Part shown: in pieces, positions 26,111-35,231 of the stretch
Layout: each line of letters begins with the position of its first letter
Numbering within the stretch: position 1 is the first letter of the stretch
Source: Pseudobutyrivibrio sp.
GTDB lineage: Bacteria; Bacillota; Clostridia; Lachnospirales; Lachnospiraceae
Direction of reading: 5' to 3'
Length of the DNA: 64,000 bases
NCBI GenBank assembly: GCA_017557435.1
Contig: JAFYYR010000013.1
Span: forward strand, 1 to 64,000
Notes under the pieces: model-generated
Told to the model about the DNA's origin: nothing
Database searches by the model: none
The model's input: the letters and a program-made list of their open reading frames with translations, nothing else
Position numbers and translations under genes: made by a program

Positions 26111-26122
26111 CTTGTCAGTAGA
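26103..26122. promoter_or_regulatory. Candidate NiaR operator of the nadABC operon
   Basis: ACAACTGTCTTGTCAGTAGA carries the imperfect dyad CTGTCTTGTCAG. It resembles, from memory, the TGTCnTGACA core described for NiaR/YrxA sites in Firmicutes. It covers the -35 box of the nadA promoter, and the operon itself encodes NiaR. Confidence 0.5.
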
Positions 26123-26140
26123 CTTTACATGTGCTAGAAT
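26112..26140 (+). promoter_or_regulatory. nadA promoter
   Basis: TTGTCA (26112-26117), a 17-base spacer and TAGAAT (26135-26140) with a TG extension at 26132-26133. It lies immediately outside the right arm of palindrome A3. Confidence 0.65.
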
Positions 26141-26177
26141 GTGTTAAATATTTTATAGATGTAAAGGGAGAAGTCCA

Positions 26178-27086
26178 ATGAACGAACTTGTACAAGAGAT
26201 AGAGAAGTTAAAGAAAGAGAAGAACGCGGTGGTGCTGGCACACTACTATGTTAATGATGAGGTGCAGGCTATTGCAGATTATATTGGCGATAGCTATTAT
26301 CTGGCAAAGGTTGCAGTGGGGCTTCAGGAGAGCACTATTGTGTTTGCTGGTGTTAAGTTTATGGGAGAGTCGGCAAAGATTTTAAATCCTGAGAAGACAG
26401 TGCTTATGCCTGATCCTAAGGCTGATTGTCCTATGGCTCATATGGCGGAGATTGAGCGCATCGAGGAAGTTCGCAAGGAGTATGATGATGTGGCTGTTGT
26501 TTGCTATATCAATTCTACTGCGGAGCTTAAGATGCATTCTGATGTGTGCGTTACATCTGCTAATGCTATGAAGATTGTTAAGGCGTTGCCTAATAAAAAC
26601 ATTTTCTTTATTCCTGATGAGAATCTTGGAAGATATATTGCTGAGAAGGTGCCTGAGAAGAACTTCATTTTCAATGATGGATTCTGTCATGTGCATAAGG
26701 CAGTTACAGCTGATATGGTTAGCCGTGCTAAGGAGGCACATCCTGAGGCTGAGGTGCTTATCCATCCAGAGTGTACATTAGATGTTCTTGAGCTTGCTGA
26801 TTACATTGGCAGTACTTCGGGAATCATCGATTATGCTACTAAGTCAGATAAAAAAGAGTTCATTATTTCGACAGAGCTTGGTGTACTTTACCAGCTTAAG
26901 AAGAACAATCCTGACAAGACATTCTTCTCCGCAGGTGGAGTTCAGATTTGTCCTAATATGAAAAAGGTAACACTTGAGAAGGTAAGAGATTGTCTTAGAG
27001 ATAACACAGGTGTTGTGGAAGTTAGTGATGAGAAGAGAGAGAAGTCACTTAAGCCACTTGCTCGTATGTTAGAGCTTGCTAAATAA
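26178..27086 (+). CDS. nadA: Quinolinate synthase
   Basis: A 302-residue iron-sulfur enzyme that condenses iminoaspartate from NadB with dihydroxyacetone phosphate to give quinolinate. Typical segments are AHYYVNDEVQ near the N-terminus, CYINSTAELK, PDENLGRYIA, HPEC and CPNMKK; cysteines in these stretches supply the 4Fe-4S ligands. Length fits the compact bacterial form. It is the first gene of nadA-nadB-nadC-niaR and has AGGGAG upstream of the ATG. Confidence 0.96.
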   Translation: MNELVQEIEKLKKEKNAVVLAHYYVNDEVQAIADYIGDSYYLAKVAVGLQESTIVFAGVKFMGESAKILNPEKTVLMPDPKADCPMAHMAEIERIEEVRKEYDDVAVVCYINSTAELKMHSDVCVTSANAMKIVKALPNKNIFFIPDENLGRYIAEKVPEKNFIFNDGFCHVHKAVTADMVSRAKEAHPEAEVLIHPECTLDVLELADYIGSTSGIIDYATKSDKKEFIISTELGVLYQLKKNNPDKTFFSAGGVQICPNMKKVTLEKVRDCLRDNTGVVEVSDEKREKSLKPLARMLELAK

Positions 27087-27099
27087 AGGTAATAAAGAT

Positions 27100-28407
27100 A
27101 TGGATAAAAAATATGATGTAGTAATTGTTGGTAGCGGTGTGGCAGGACTGTTTTGTGCCCTTAGCTTACCAAGAGATAAAAAAATACTTTGCATTTCAAA
27201 GGATGCCCTTGAGGGATGTGATTCATTTTTAGCCCAGGGTGGTATCTGTATGCTGAGAGATGACGAGGACTATGATGCATACTTTGAGGATACCATGCGA
27301 GCAGGTCATTATGAGAATCGCAAGGAATCAGTTGAAATCATGATTAAGAGTTCCCAGGATGTAATTGGGGATTTGGTAGAGTTTGGAGTAGAGTTTGAGA
27401 AGAAGGACGGAGAGTTCGTATTTACGAAGGAAGGTGCCCATTCTAATAACAGAATTCTCTTCCATGCAGATATCACTGGCAAGGAAATCACTAGCAAGCT
27501 TTTAGCTAGAGCTAAGGAGCGTGAGAATATTACTCTTATGGCCCACACTACTATGGTAGATTGGGTTTGCCAGGATAATGTGTGCTACGGTATCGTAGTT
27601 GCAGATATGGACGGTAAGACCACTGCCATTCAGGCTGATGTGACAGTGTTGGCCTGTGGTGGACTTGGTGGCGTGTATCAGCATTCTACTAATTATAGAC
27701 ATATATCAGGAGATGCATTGGCACTTGCCATGTATCATAATGTTAGACTTGAGAACTGTGATTATGTGCAGATTCATCCTACTACACTTTATACTAAGCA
27801 GGGCGGACGTAGCTTCTTGATTTCCGAGTCTGTTAGAGGCGAGGGAGCTGTGCTTAGAGATAAGGACGGCAATAGATTTACAGATGAATTGCAGCCTAGA
27901 GATGTGGTTAGTAAGGCCATTTTTGATAAGATGAAGGAACAGGGCACAGAGCATGTATGGCTTGATTTCTCCCCTATTCCAAAGGAAGAGATACTTAACC
28001 ATTTTCCTAACATCTATCAGAGATGTAAGGAGGCAGGCTATGACCCACTTACTGACTATGTGCCGGTAGTCCCAGCTCAGCATTATTTCATGGGCGGCAT
28101 ATACGTAGACAAGGATTCTAAGACTACAATGGAACAGCTCTATGCAGTAGGTGAGACCAGCTGCAATGGAGTACATGGTCGAAATAGACTTGCCAGCAAT
28201 TCACTTTTGGAGAGTCTTGTGTTTGCAAAGAGGGCAGCACATGATATCGCAAATACGGATTCCTTTAAAAAGCCAGCAGATTTTGATAATCTAGTAAATA
28301 TGGATGGCTACGAGGATTTGCCATCTATCATGGAATACTATCATGCCATGGTAATGGGAGAGATTGAAAAAGAAGAAAAATTAAGAGCCGCAAAGGAGGC
28401 AATATAA
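27100..28407 (+). CDS. nadB: L-aspartate oxidase
   Basis: A 435-residue FAD enzyme that oxidises aspartate to iminoaspartate. The FAD-binding GSGVAG lies near the N-terminus; LAQGG, an HSNNRILFHADITG segment, SVRGEGA, HYFMGGIYVD and GRNRLASNSLLE are family signatures. It is about 100 residues shorter at the C-terminus than the E. coli enzyme, which I believe is common in clostridia. The ATG at 27100 is preferred to an upstream codon at 27076 that overlaps nadA. The last base of its stop codon is the first base of nadC. Confidence 0.94.
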   Translation: MDKKYDVVIVGSGVAGLFCALSLPRDKKILCISKDALEGCDSFLAQGGICMLRDDEDYDAYFEDTMRAGHYENRKESVEIMIKSSQDVIGDLVEFGVEFEKKDGEFVFTKEGAHSNNRILFHADITGKEITSKLLARAKERENITLMAHTTMVDWVCQDNVCYGIVVADMDGKTTAIQADVTVLACGGLGGVYQHSTNYRHISGDALALAMYHNVRLENCDYVQIHPTTLYTKQGGRSFLISESVRGEGAVLRDKDGNRFTDELQPRDVVSKAIFDKMKEQGTEHVWLDFSPIPKEEILNHFPNIYQRCKEAGYDPLTDYVPVVPAQHYFMGGIYVDKDSKTTMEQLYAVGETSCNGVHGRNRLASNSLLESLVFAKRAAHDIANTDSFKKPADFDNLVNMDGYEDLPSIMEYYHAMVMGEIEKEEKLRAAKEAI

Positions 28408-29258
28408 TGAACAACATAACAATGACACTTAACGCAGACGAGCTTATCAGAATGGCTCTTAAAGAAGATATTTCAAGCGAGGACGTTTCCACTAATTCAG
28501 TAATGCCAAGTGATCAGGCAGGAGAGGTAGACCTGATCTGCAAGGAAGACGGTATCATCTGTGGAATGGACGTATACGAGAGAGTATTCAAGATTTTAGA
28601 TGAGAGTACTATAGTTGAAAAATATGTTAATGATGGCGATGCTGTAAAAAAGGGCGAGCTTATGGCCAAGGTTAAGGGCGATATTAGAGTGCTTCTTTCA
28701 GGTGAGAGAGTTGCCCTTAATTATCTCCAGAGAATGAGTGGTATTGCTACATACACTAATCAGGTGGCTTCACTTCTCAAGGGAAGCAAGACAGTTCTTC
28801 TTGATACAAGAAAAACTACACCTAACATGAGAATTTTCGAGAAGTATGCTGTAAAGTGCGGCGGAGGTCAGAATCACCGTTACAATCTTTCAGATGGAAT
28901 TCTTTTAAAGGATAATCACATTGGTGCTGCAGGTTCAATCACTAAGGCTATTGAGATGGCAAAGGCATACGCACCATTTGTTAGAAAAATTGAGATTGAG
29001 ACTGAGACACTTGAGCAGGTTAAGGAAGCTGTTGAAGCTGGCGCAGATATTATCATGCTTGATAATATGGATGTAGAGACAATGAAGAAAGCCGTTGAGA
29101 TAATTGACGGCAGAGCTAAGACAGAGTGCTCAGGCAATGTAACAAAAGAAAATATCAAGAACATCATCGACAGTGGAGTTGATTATGTATCAAGCGGTGC
29201 GCTTACTCACTCAGCACCTATTCTTGATATTTCAATGAAGAACTTACACGCAGTATAG
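28407..29258 (+). CDS. nadC: Nicotinate-nucleotide pyrophosphorylase (carboxylating)
   Basis: A 283-residue enzyme that converts quinolinate and PRPP to nicotinate mononucleotide. The PRPP/quinolinate-binding segments DTRKTTPNMR, KCGGGQNHRYNLSDG and KDNHI are intact. The start overlaps the nadB stop (TAATGA), indicating translational coupling. A typical ribosome-binding site, AAAGGAGG, lies in the end of nadB. Confidence 0.96.
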   Translation: MNNITMTLNADELIRMALKEDISSEDVSTNSVMPSDQAGEVDLICKEDGIICGMDVYERVFKILDESTIVEKYVNDGDAVKKGELMAKVKGDIRVLLSGERVALNYLQRMSGIATYTNQVASLLKGSKTVLLDTRKTTPNMRIFEKYAVKCGGGQNHRYNLSDGILLKDNHIGAAGSITKAIEMAKAYAPFVRKIEIETETLEQVKEAVEAGADIIMLDNMDVETMKKAVEIIDGRAKTECSGNVTKENIKNIIDSGVDYVSSGALTHSAPILDISMKNLHAV

Positions 29259-29266
29259 GAGGCGTC

Positions 29267-29797
29267 ATGGACGGACAAACTCGAAGACAGAGATTAATAG
29301 AGCTGGTCAGCGAATCAGATAAGCCAGTATCAGGTACTGCTCTTGCTGCCAAGCTTAATGTCAGTCGTCAGGTGGTTGTGACAGATATTGCCTTAATTAG
29401 AGCCAATGGTATAGATATTATTTCTACTAATCGAGGCTATATCGTAAATACGGATAACAAAAAGTTTTCACGTGTGATAAAATGTCGTCATACTGATGAT
29501 GAGATTTTAGATGAGCTTTTTACAATTGTTGATAATGGAGGCTCAGCTGATAATATCATTATTAATCATAGATACTATAATCGTCTTGAGGCACCACTTA
29601 ATGTGCATTCTAGATTAGATGCCAAGGAATTTATGGAGGCTATCAAGTCCGGTAAGTCTAAATCCCTTAGCTCTGCCACCAGTGGATATCATTATCACAC
29701 TATCAGCGCAGACAGCGAAGAAGCCCTTGATATCATCGAACAGGAGCTTAAAGAAAAGGGCTACTGGTTGCCGCTTGATGATTGGATTTTAAAATAA
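29267..29797 (+). CDS. niaR: Niacin-responsive transcriptional repressor of NAD genes
   Basis: A 176-residue regulator with an N-terminal winged helix (HTH_11, about 5-58, including LNVSRQVVVTDIALIR) and a C-terminal 3H domain (about 70-170) that carries the conserved histidines (INHRYY, NVHSRL, YHYHTI). In Firmicutes this protein (NiaR, also called YrxA or NadR) binds niacin and represses de novo NAD genes. Encoded as the last gene of nadABC, it fits autoregulation through the candidate site at 26103-26122. Confidence 0.92.
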   Translation: MDGQTRRQRLIELVSESDKPVSGTALAAKLNVSRQVVVTDIALIRANGIDIISTNRGYIVNTDNKKFSRVIKCRHTDDEILDELFTIVDNGGSADNIIINHRYYNRLEAPLNVHSRLDAKEFMEAIKSGKSKSLSSATSGYHYHTISADSEEALDIIEQELKEKGYWLPLDDWILK

Positions 29798-29799
29798 CG

Positions 29800-29817
29800 T
29801 TTAGCCAAGGGGCTAAA
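29800..29817 (+). terminator. Short hairpin after niaR
   Basis: TTTAGCC-AAGG-GGCTAAA directly follows the niaR stop codon. There is no T tract, so it may be part of the structured region that follows rather than a classical terminator. Confidence 0.4.
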
Positions 29818-29833
29818 TTAAGCGAGTAATTAA

Positions 29834-29988
29834 GCAAGTAATTATCAAGCTCTTAGTGTTGCTGCAGCTTCTTAGCACAAGCATTCGCTTGTGTACACAC
29901 TAAAAGTCTACCTTACAGTCGACTTTTAGTATGATTTTGACGTGTTAGTCGACGAAAGCAACATCTAAGGCTTGAGAATGTAACTTGC
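29834..29988 (+). repeat. Structured repeat, copy B1 (bulged-stem family)
   Basis: The closing stem pairs GCAAGTTA-type ends (29834-29841 with 29981-29988), then CAAGCTCTTAG (29846-29856) with CTAAGGCTTG (29965-29974), leaving one unpaired T, then GTTGCT with AGCAAC. Inside are the hairpins CACAAGC/GCTTGTG (29876-29893) and ACTAAAAGTC/GACTTTTAGT (29899-29930). It fills the spacer between niaR and ung. Copies with the same bulged stem are at 42646 and 58246. Confidence 0.7.
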
Positions 29989-30003
29989 GTAGGGAGTCGA
30001 AAA

Positions 30004-30678
30004 TTGTCAGCGATAAGCAATGATTGGCTGGAGCCACTGGCTCCAGAATTTAAAAAGCCATATTACAAGGATTTATATTTAAAGGTAAAAAAGGAATATC
30101 ATGAGCAGACGGTTTACCCACCTGCTGATGATATTTTTAATGCATTTGATTTCACACCTCTATCAGAGGTTAAGGTGGTAATAATTGGTCAGGACCCATA
30201 TCATGAGCCGGGCCAGGCCCATGGACTTTGCTTTTCAGTAAAGCCAGGGGTGAAGACTCCACCATCACTTGTGAATATCTATAAGGAACTTCACGATGAT
30301 TTGGGATGCAGCATTCCTAATAATGGATACCTGGAAAAATGGGCGCGTCAGGGTGTTTTAATGCTTAACAATGTACTGACAGTGCGTGCTCATCAGGCAG
30401 CAAGCCATGCAGGTATTGGCTGGGAGCAGTTTACTGATGCTGCAATTGATGTGCTTAACAAGCAGGATAGACCTATAGTTTTCTTACTTTGGGGCTCACC
30501 AGCAGCTAAAAAGTGTGCCAAGCTTAACAACCCAAATCACTTGATTTTAAAGGCTCCTCATCCAAGCCCTCTTTCTGCTTATAGAGGCTTCTTTGGATGT
30601 AAGCATTTCAGTCAGGCTAATGAGTTTTTAAAGTCAAAGGGTCTTGAGCCAATCGATTGGCAGATAGATAACATCTAA
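30004..30678 (+). CDS. ung: Uracil-DNA glycosylase, family 1
   Basis: A 224-residue DNA repair enzyme that removes uracil from DNA. The water-activating motif GQDPYH is at 62-67 (Asp64), and the HPSPLSAYRGF segment holds the catalytic His (near 186). The TTG at 30004 is the start: AGGGAG lies seven bases upstream, no in-frame ATG precedes the conserved N-terminal region, and the first residues align with known Ung proteins. Confidence 0.95.
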   Translation: MSAISNDWLEPLAPEFKKPYYKDLYLKVKKEYHEQTVYPPADDIFNAFDFTPLSEVKVVIIGQDPYHEPGQAHGLCFSVKPGVKTPPSLVNIYKELHDDLGCSIPNNGYLEKWARQGVLMLNNVLTVRAHQAASHAGIGWEQFTDAAIDVLNKQDRPIVFLLWGSPAAKKCAKLNNPNHLILKAPHPSPLSAYRGFFGCKHFSQANEFLKSKGLEPIDWQIDNI

Positions 30679-30724
30679 AACACCAGAAATCACAGAAAAT
30701 TCATGGTTTAATCCGCTGAATTCC

Positions 30725-30753
30725 TTGTTATTTTAAGGGGTTTAAATTATAGT
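30725..30753 (+). promoter_or_regulatory. Promoter of the hybrid kinase operon
   Basis: TTGTTA (30725-30730) and TATAGT (30748-30753) are 17 bases apart, about 60 bases before the kinase start. Confidence 0.55.
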
Positions 30754-30811
30754 TAGTTTAGAGATTTACGCACATTATGATATGTGGAAATAATGATAGA
30801 GGCGGGTTAGT

Positions 30812-33256
30812 GTGAAGAAGTTAATCGAGATTAGCAAACGCTTTTTTGGACAGGATCTCCCCACCGAGTTAGTCCTCTTTAATATTATTACTATTGTAGG
30901 ATGCGCTGGTGGAGTTATTACTGTACCATTTAATATTGTAAATGGCCTTTCAGGCGTTCTTACAACAGTTATTGCGGTGGCTGTTGTAATTGATATTGTA
31001 TGCATTTATATGGCAAATCGCAGAAATCGACTGAAGAACAGTATGATTGCAGTTTGTTTCGTAGTGGCCATTGGTTTATTCCCTGTAATGTTCTTTGTTA
31101 CCGGCGGTATCAACTCTGGTATGGTCTGCTGGTTTTCAATGGGAATAATTTTCATATTCATGCTTTTGGATGGCATGGATTTTGTCTTTATGTTGTTGAC
31201 TGACATAGCGATTATCATAGGTTGCTATGTGGTTTCTTATTATCACCCTGAGTATGTAATAGAGTTAGATTCAAAAAAGAGTGTCTTCTTTGATACTATT
31301 CAGTCTCTTTTAGTTAGTTCTCTAGCAATAGGTGCCATTGTAAAATTCCAAAAGAGTGTATATGTTAAGCTTTACAAGCAGGCATCTATCAATAATGATG
31401 ACCTGTTAGAAAAGACTTTGCAGGCGAAAAAGGCTGAGAAAATGGCCCAGACGGCTACAGAGGCAAAGAGTAATTTCCTTGCAAATATGTCTCATGAAAT
31501 CAGAACCCCTATCAATACTATCATGGGTATGGATGAAATGATTCTAAGAGAGACATCTGAAAAGGTGGTTGAGGAATATGCTCTAGATATCAAGACAGCA
31601 TCCCAAAACCTGCTGTCGCTTATCAATGATATTTTGGATATTACTAAAATTGAATCTGGTAAGATGGGCATTGTTATGGGTGAATACGCATTTATGAGTA
31701 TGATGCATGACGTGCTTAACAATGTGACCTTAAGAGCAAAAGAGAAAAATCTGGAAATTCGCCTTAATATTTCTTCTGATATTCCATGTAATATGATTGG
31801 CGATGACATTAGAATTAAACAAATTTTAACAAATATAATTACAAATGCGGTAAAATATACACAAGATGGTTATATTTCTATTGCAGCCTATTGCGTAAAG
31901 GAAGAAACGGGGTTTGCGGACCTAACCTTTGAGATTAGCGATACAGGTATCGGAATCAAGCAAGAGGATATCAAGCGAATGTTTGATTCTTTCGAGAGAC
32001 TTGAGGTCAGCAGAAATAGAAATATTGAAGGTGCTGGACTTGGAATGACCATTACTCAAAATCTTCTAAAGATGATGGGTAGTACACTTCATGTTCAGAG
32101 TATATACGGGGAGGGTTCTACATTCTCATTTACCATTAGGCAGGAGATTATGGACCCTGAGCCAATAGGGGATTTTCAGCAGAAACTTAAGCAGATTACA
32201 GGCAACTACGAATATAGCACCAGCTTTGAAGCGCCAAATGCAAAGTTTCTTGTTGTTGATGATAACACAATGAACCGTAAGGTGTTTGTGGCATTGTTGA
32301 AGGACTCCAGAGTGCAGATTACTGAGGCCGACAGTGGAATGGAGTGCCTAAGACTTATTAGGGAAGAGCACTTTGATATGATTTTCCTTGACCACATGAT
32401 GCCGGGCATGGATGGTATAGAGACTTTCAGAGCTATGGCGACACTAGAAGGCAATAAATGTCTCGGCACTCCAGTTATAGCACTTACTGCAAATGCTATT
32501 GCAGGAGCCAAGGAAAGATATTTAACAACTGGTTTCCATGGATTCCTTCCAAAGCCAATTGTTCCAGCGCAGCTTGAGAAGATGATAAGGGATTTTCTTC
32601 CAGAACATCTGCTTGAGTACCATGAACAAAATGCCAAGGATGAGGCTAGAAAGAATCGTGTTAAAAAGATAGAATTACCTGATATCGAAGGAATCGATTG
32701 GGATTATGCACTGTTACATTTTCCTGATTCCAACATGGTATATCAGACAGCAGTTGATTACTATGACTCTATTGATTATGAACGGGACCAGATATTAAGC
32801 TATTATGATGGTATAGAAACGGGAGAGTCTCTTGAGGATTATAGAATCAAGGTCCATAGCGTAAAGAGTATGTCAAATACTATTGGTGCTGTGGGGCTAG
32901 GCGGACTTGCAAAGATGTGTGAGTTTGCAGCAAGAGATGGGGATATTGAACGAATTAAACTATTAACACCGGTGCTTTTAGAAGAACTTGATAATATGAA
33001 GGCAAGAATGGAAGTACTTGCATCAGAGACAGAAAAGCCGATGCTAGAAGACATAGATGATTTGTTTGCAATGCTTGAGATGCTTAAGATGTCTATTCGT
33101 TCTCACGATACAGAATCTGCTGATAACACCATGAAGCAGATAATGACATTCTCCTATGAGGAGGGGATACAAGAGAAAATCGATTCTCTAAATATCCATA
33201 TTTTAAATCTGGAGGATGATGAGGCATTAGAAGCTATCGATGAACTACAAAAGTAA
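30812..33256 (+). CDS. Hybrid sensor histidine kinase (HisKA-HATPase-REC-Hpt)
   Basis: An 814-residue membrane phosphorelay protein. Five or six membrane helices occupy about residues 15-180, without a large extracellular sensor. HisKA holds the phosphorylated His228 in MSHEIRTP. The ATPase domain shows NAVKYT, DTGIGI and GAGLGM boxes. A receiver domain (about 470-590) has Asp527 in FLDHMMPG, and an Hpt domain near the C-terminus has His682 in VHSVKSMSNTIG. All relay residues are present. The start is GTG with AGAGGCGGG upstream. The signal is unknown. The next gene, a double receiver protein, is probably its partner. Confidence 0.93.
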   Translation: MKKLIEISKRFFGQDLPTELVLFNIITIVGCAGGVITVPFNIVNGLSGVLTTVIAVAVVIDIVCIYMANRRNRLKNSMIAVCFVVAIGLFPVMFFVTGGINSGMVCWFSMGIIFIFMLLDGMDFVFMLLTDIAIIIGCYVVSYYHPEYVIELDSKKSVFFDTIQSLLVSSLAIGAIVKFQKSVYVKLYKQASINNDDLLEKTLQAKKAEKMAQTATEAKSNFLANMSHEIRTPINTIMGMDEMILRETSEKVVEEYALDIKTASQNLLSLINDILDITKIESGKMGIVMGEYAFMSMMHDVLNNVTLRAKEKNLEIRLNISSDIPCNMIGDDIRIKQILTNIITNAVKYTQDGYISIAAYCVKEETGFADLTFEISDTGIGIKQEDIKRMFDSFERLEVSRNRNIEGAGLGMTITQNLLKMMGSTLHVQSIYGEGSTFSFTIRQEIMDPEPIGDFQQKLKQITGNYEYSTSFEAPNAKFLVVDDNTMNRKVFVALLKDSRVQITEADSGMECLRLIREEHFDMIFLDHMMPGMDGIETFRAMATLEGNKCLGTPVIALTANAIAGAKERYLTTGFHGFLPKPIVPAQLEKMIRDFLPEHLLEYHEQNAKDEARKNRVKKIELPDIEGIDWDYALLHFPDSNMVYQTAVDYYDSIDYERDQILSYYDGIETGESLEDYRIKVHSVKSMSNTIGAVGLGGLAKMCEFAARDGDIERIKLLTPVLLEELDNMKARMEVLASETEKPMLEDIDDLFAMLEMLKMSIRSHDTESADNTMKQIMTFSYEEGIQEKIDSLNIHILNLEDDEALEAIDELQK

Positions 33257-33275
33257 TTGCTGAAGGAGAGGGCTC

Positions 33276-34040
33276 ATGCGAAAAATACTTATTGTTGGTG
33301 ATTTTACAAATGATACATCTGACGTAAATTCATTTTTATCACAGCATTTCCACACTCAGCTGTGTACTAATAGTGCAAAGATTGTAAAGAGCATGCTGAA
33401 ATTGTACACTCCTGATTTAGTTTTGATGGATTTGGATTGTTTTAATAATACTCATACTGAAATTTTTGAAGTGATACAGGAATATAGTGATGAGATACCG
33501 GTTATTACCTATGGCCGTGAGAAGAATAAGCAGATGTTTATCTCATATTACTATACAGGCCAGTGCAAGCATATTCCACAGGCAGATAGAGAATCTCTCA
33601 TAAGAGCTATCTGCAAGGAATTTAGCATGAGTGCAGATCCAATTTTAAATGCAGTAGTGGAGACTGATAAGCGTCATATAATTGTTGTGGATGACAATCC
33701 CGTTCTTCTTAGAAATATGAGAAATATGCTTCAGGATAAATATCGAGTTACACTTGCAACCTCTGCAGCTCAGTGCATGAAAGTATTAGGCCAGGATAGA
33801 CCGGATCTTGTGATACTTGATTATGAGATGCCTGTCGTGGACGGCAAGCAGACACTTGAGATGATTAGGGCTGAGGATGATTACAAGGACGTTCCTGTTA
33901 TTTTCCTTACTGGAATAGCAGACAAGGAACATGTAGATGCAGTTCTTGATTTGAAGCCGGCAGGATACTTTGTAAAGCCACCTATGCAGACTAAAATAAT
34001 AAATGCTATAGAAAATATTTTCTTAAAGCAAGCAGATTAA
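33276..34040 (+). CDS. Tandem receiver-domain response regulator without output domain
   Basis: A 254-residue protein made of two receiver-like domains. The C-terminal one (about 127-250) is canonical: acidic pair in VVDDN, Asp182 in ILDYEMP, Thr in LTG and Lys in VKPP. The N-terminal one (about 1-115) keeps Asp52 in LMDLD but lacks the acidic pair and the late Lys, so it may not be phosphorylated normally. No DNA-binding or enzymatic domain is attached. It follows the hybrid kinase by 19 bases and probably works in the same relay. Confidence 0.88.
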   Translation: MRKILIVGDFTNDTSDVNSFLSQHFHTQLCTNSAKIVKSMLKLYTPDLVLMDLDCFNNTHTEIFEVIQEYSDEIPVITYGREKNKQMFISYYYTGQCKHIPQADRESLIRAICKEFSMSADPILNAVVETDKRHIIVVDDNPVLLRNMRNMLQDKYRVTLATSAAQCMKVLGQDRPDLVILDYEMPVVDGKQTLEMIRAEDDYKDVPVIFLTGIADKEHVDAVLDLKPAGYFVKPPMQTKIINAIENIFLKQAD

Positions 34041-34052
34041 TAACTAGCTTAC

Positions 34053-34092
34053 AAGCGGGGTCACTTAAGTATATCTTAGGTGGTCTCGCTTT
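34053..34092 (+). terminator. Intrinsic terminator after the response regulator
   Basis: AAGCG...CACTTAAG pairs with CTTAGGTG...CGCTT around TATAT, followed by TATTATTT. Confidence 0.75.
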
Positions 34093-34147
34093 ATTATTTA
34101 TGATAAAATATTTCTAATTGAGGGGTGAATAAAGTTAGGGAGAACGT

Positions 34148-35230
34148 ATGCGAATTATTCATTGTGCAGACCTGCACTTAGATTCCAAAATGGAGAGCAA
34201 TTTAGATAAAGAACAGGCCTTACTCAGGCGCTCGGAGCTTATTGAGACATACGAGCGCATGGTGGAGTACGCTGTAGACAATCAGGTTAGAGCTATTCTC
34301 ATAGCCGGTGATTTGTTTGATAAGCAGCACATCCGCAAGGAGGTTAAAAGGCGAGTGGTGGAGCAGATTGTAGCTCATCCTGAGATTGATTTTTATTATC
34401 TCAAGGGCAACCACGATAGATGTGACTTTATGGAGGCTGGTATCGATGAGGTGCCTGCTAATTTTCATATGTTTACAGATGAGGGCTGGACTAGCTATAC
34501 ATGTGAGGATGTGGTAATTACAGGTATTGAGATTAACTCATCAAATGCCAATACTCTTTCTCAGAGTCTGGTGCTGGATTCGGCAAATACCAATATTGTT
34601 ATGCTTCATGGTCAGCAGTCAGATTATGACGGCAAGGATGGAGCAGAGATTGTAAATACTAATGCCTTAAAGGGCAAATTCATCGATTATCTGGCGCTTG
34701 GTCATATTCATAAGTATATTTTCCAGCAGCTAGATGATAGAGGCGTATATTGCTATCCAGGCTGCCTAGAGGGAAGAGGATTTGATGAGACAGGAGACAA
34801 GGGCTTTGTCCTTATGGAGGTTGAGGATGGTGTTATTACATCAGAATTTATCCCATTTGCCCTTAGACGTCTTCACGAGATTGAGGTGGCTGTCACAGCA
34901 GAGATGGATGTTCAGGCCGTCATAAGTAAGGCTAAGAGGCAGCTGGATGATGTGGATCCTCAGGATATGATTAAGTTTGTCATCACAGGAGAGCGTGAGC
35001 TTGAGGATGAGATAGATATCACTAGATTTGTTAGAGCATTTGAGAATAAATACTTCTTTGTAAAGTGCTATGACAGAACTAAGACTTTGATTGACTACGC
35101 TAGCTATCAGTACGATAAATCCCTTAAGGGGGAGTTTGTCAGACTGGTTCAGTCCCAGGATATGGATGAGGACGAAAAGGCTAAAATTATAGAGATAGGC
35201 ATAAAGGCCATAATGGGGGAGGATATATAG
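34148..35230 (+). CDS. SbcD/YhaO-like DNA repair metallophosphoesterase
   Basis: A 360-residue calcineurin-like phosphoesterase. Metal-binding motifs are in order: DLH (residues 8-10), GDLFD (about 57-61), GNHD (about 92-95), HGQQ (about 157) and GHIH (about 180). The pattern is that of Mre11/SbcD nucleases, closest by overall layout to B. subtilis YhaO. The next gene, one base downstream, encodes the SMC-like ATPase partner, so both probably form a nuclease complex that processes DNA ends. Confidence 0.88.
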   Translation: MRIIHCADLHLDSKMESNLDKEQALLRRSELIETYERMVEYAVDNQVRAILIAGDLFDKQHIRKEVKRRVVEQIVAHPEIDFYYLKGNHDRCDFMEAGIDEVPANFHMFTDEGWTSYTCEDVVITGIEINSSNANTLSQSLVLDSANTNIVMLHGQQSDYDGKDGAEIVNTNALKGKFIDYLALGHIHKYIFQQLDDRGVYCYPGCLEGRGFDETGDKGFVLMEVEDGVITSEFIPFALRRLHEIEVAVTAEMDVQAVISKAKRQLDDVDPQDMIKFVITGERELEDEIDITRFVRAFENKYFFVKCYDRTKTLIDYASYQYDKSLKGEFVRLVQSQDMDEDEKAKIIEIGIKAIMGEDI

Positions 35231-35231
35231 G

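Noticed and set aside
26382-26781. Long frames in other phases across nadA (127 and 68 codons)
   Set aside because: nadA is unmistakable in the main frame; these arise from codon bias.
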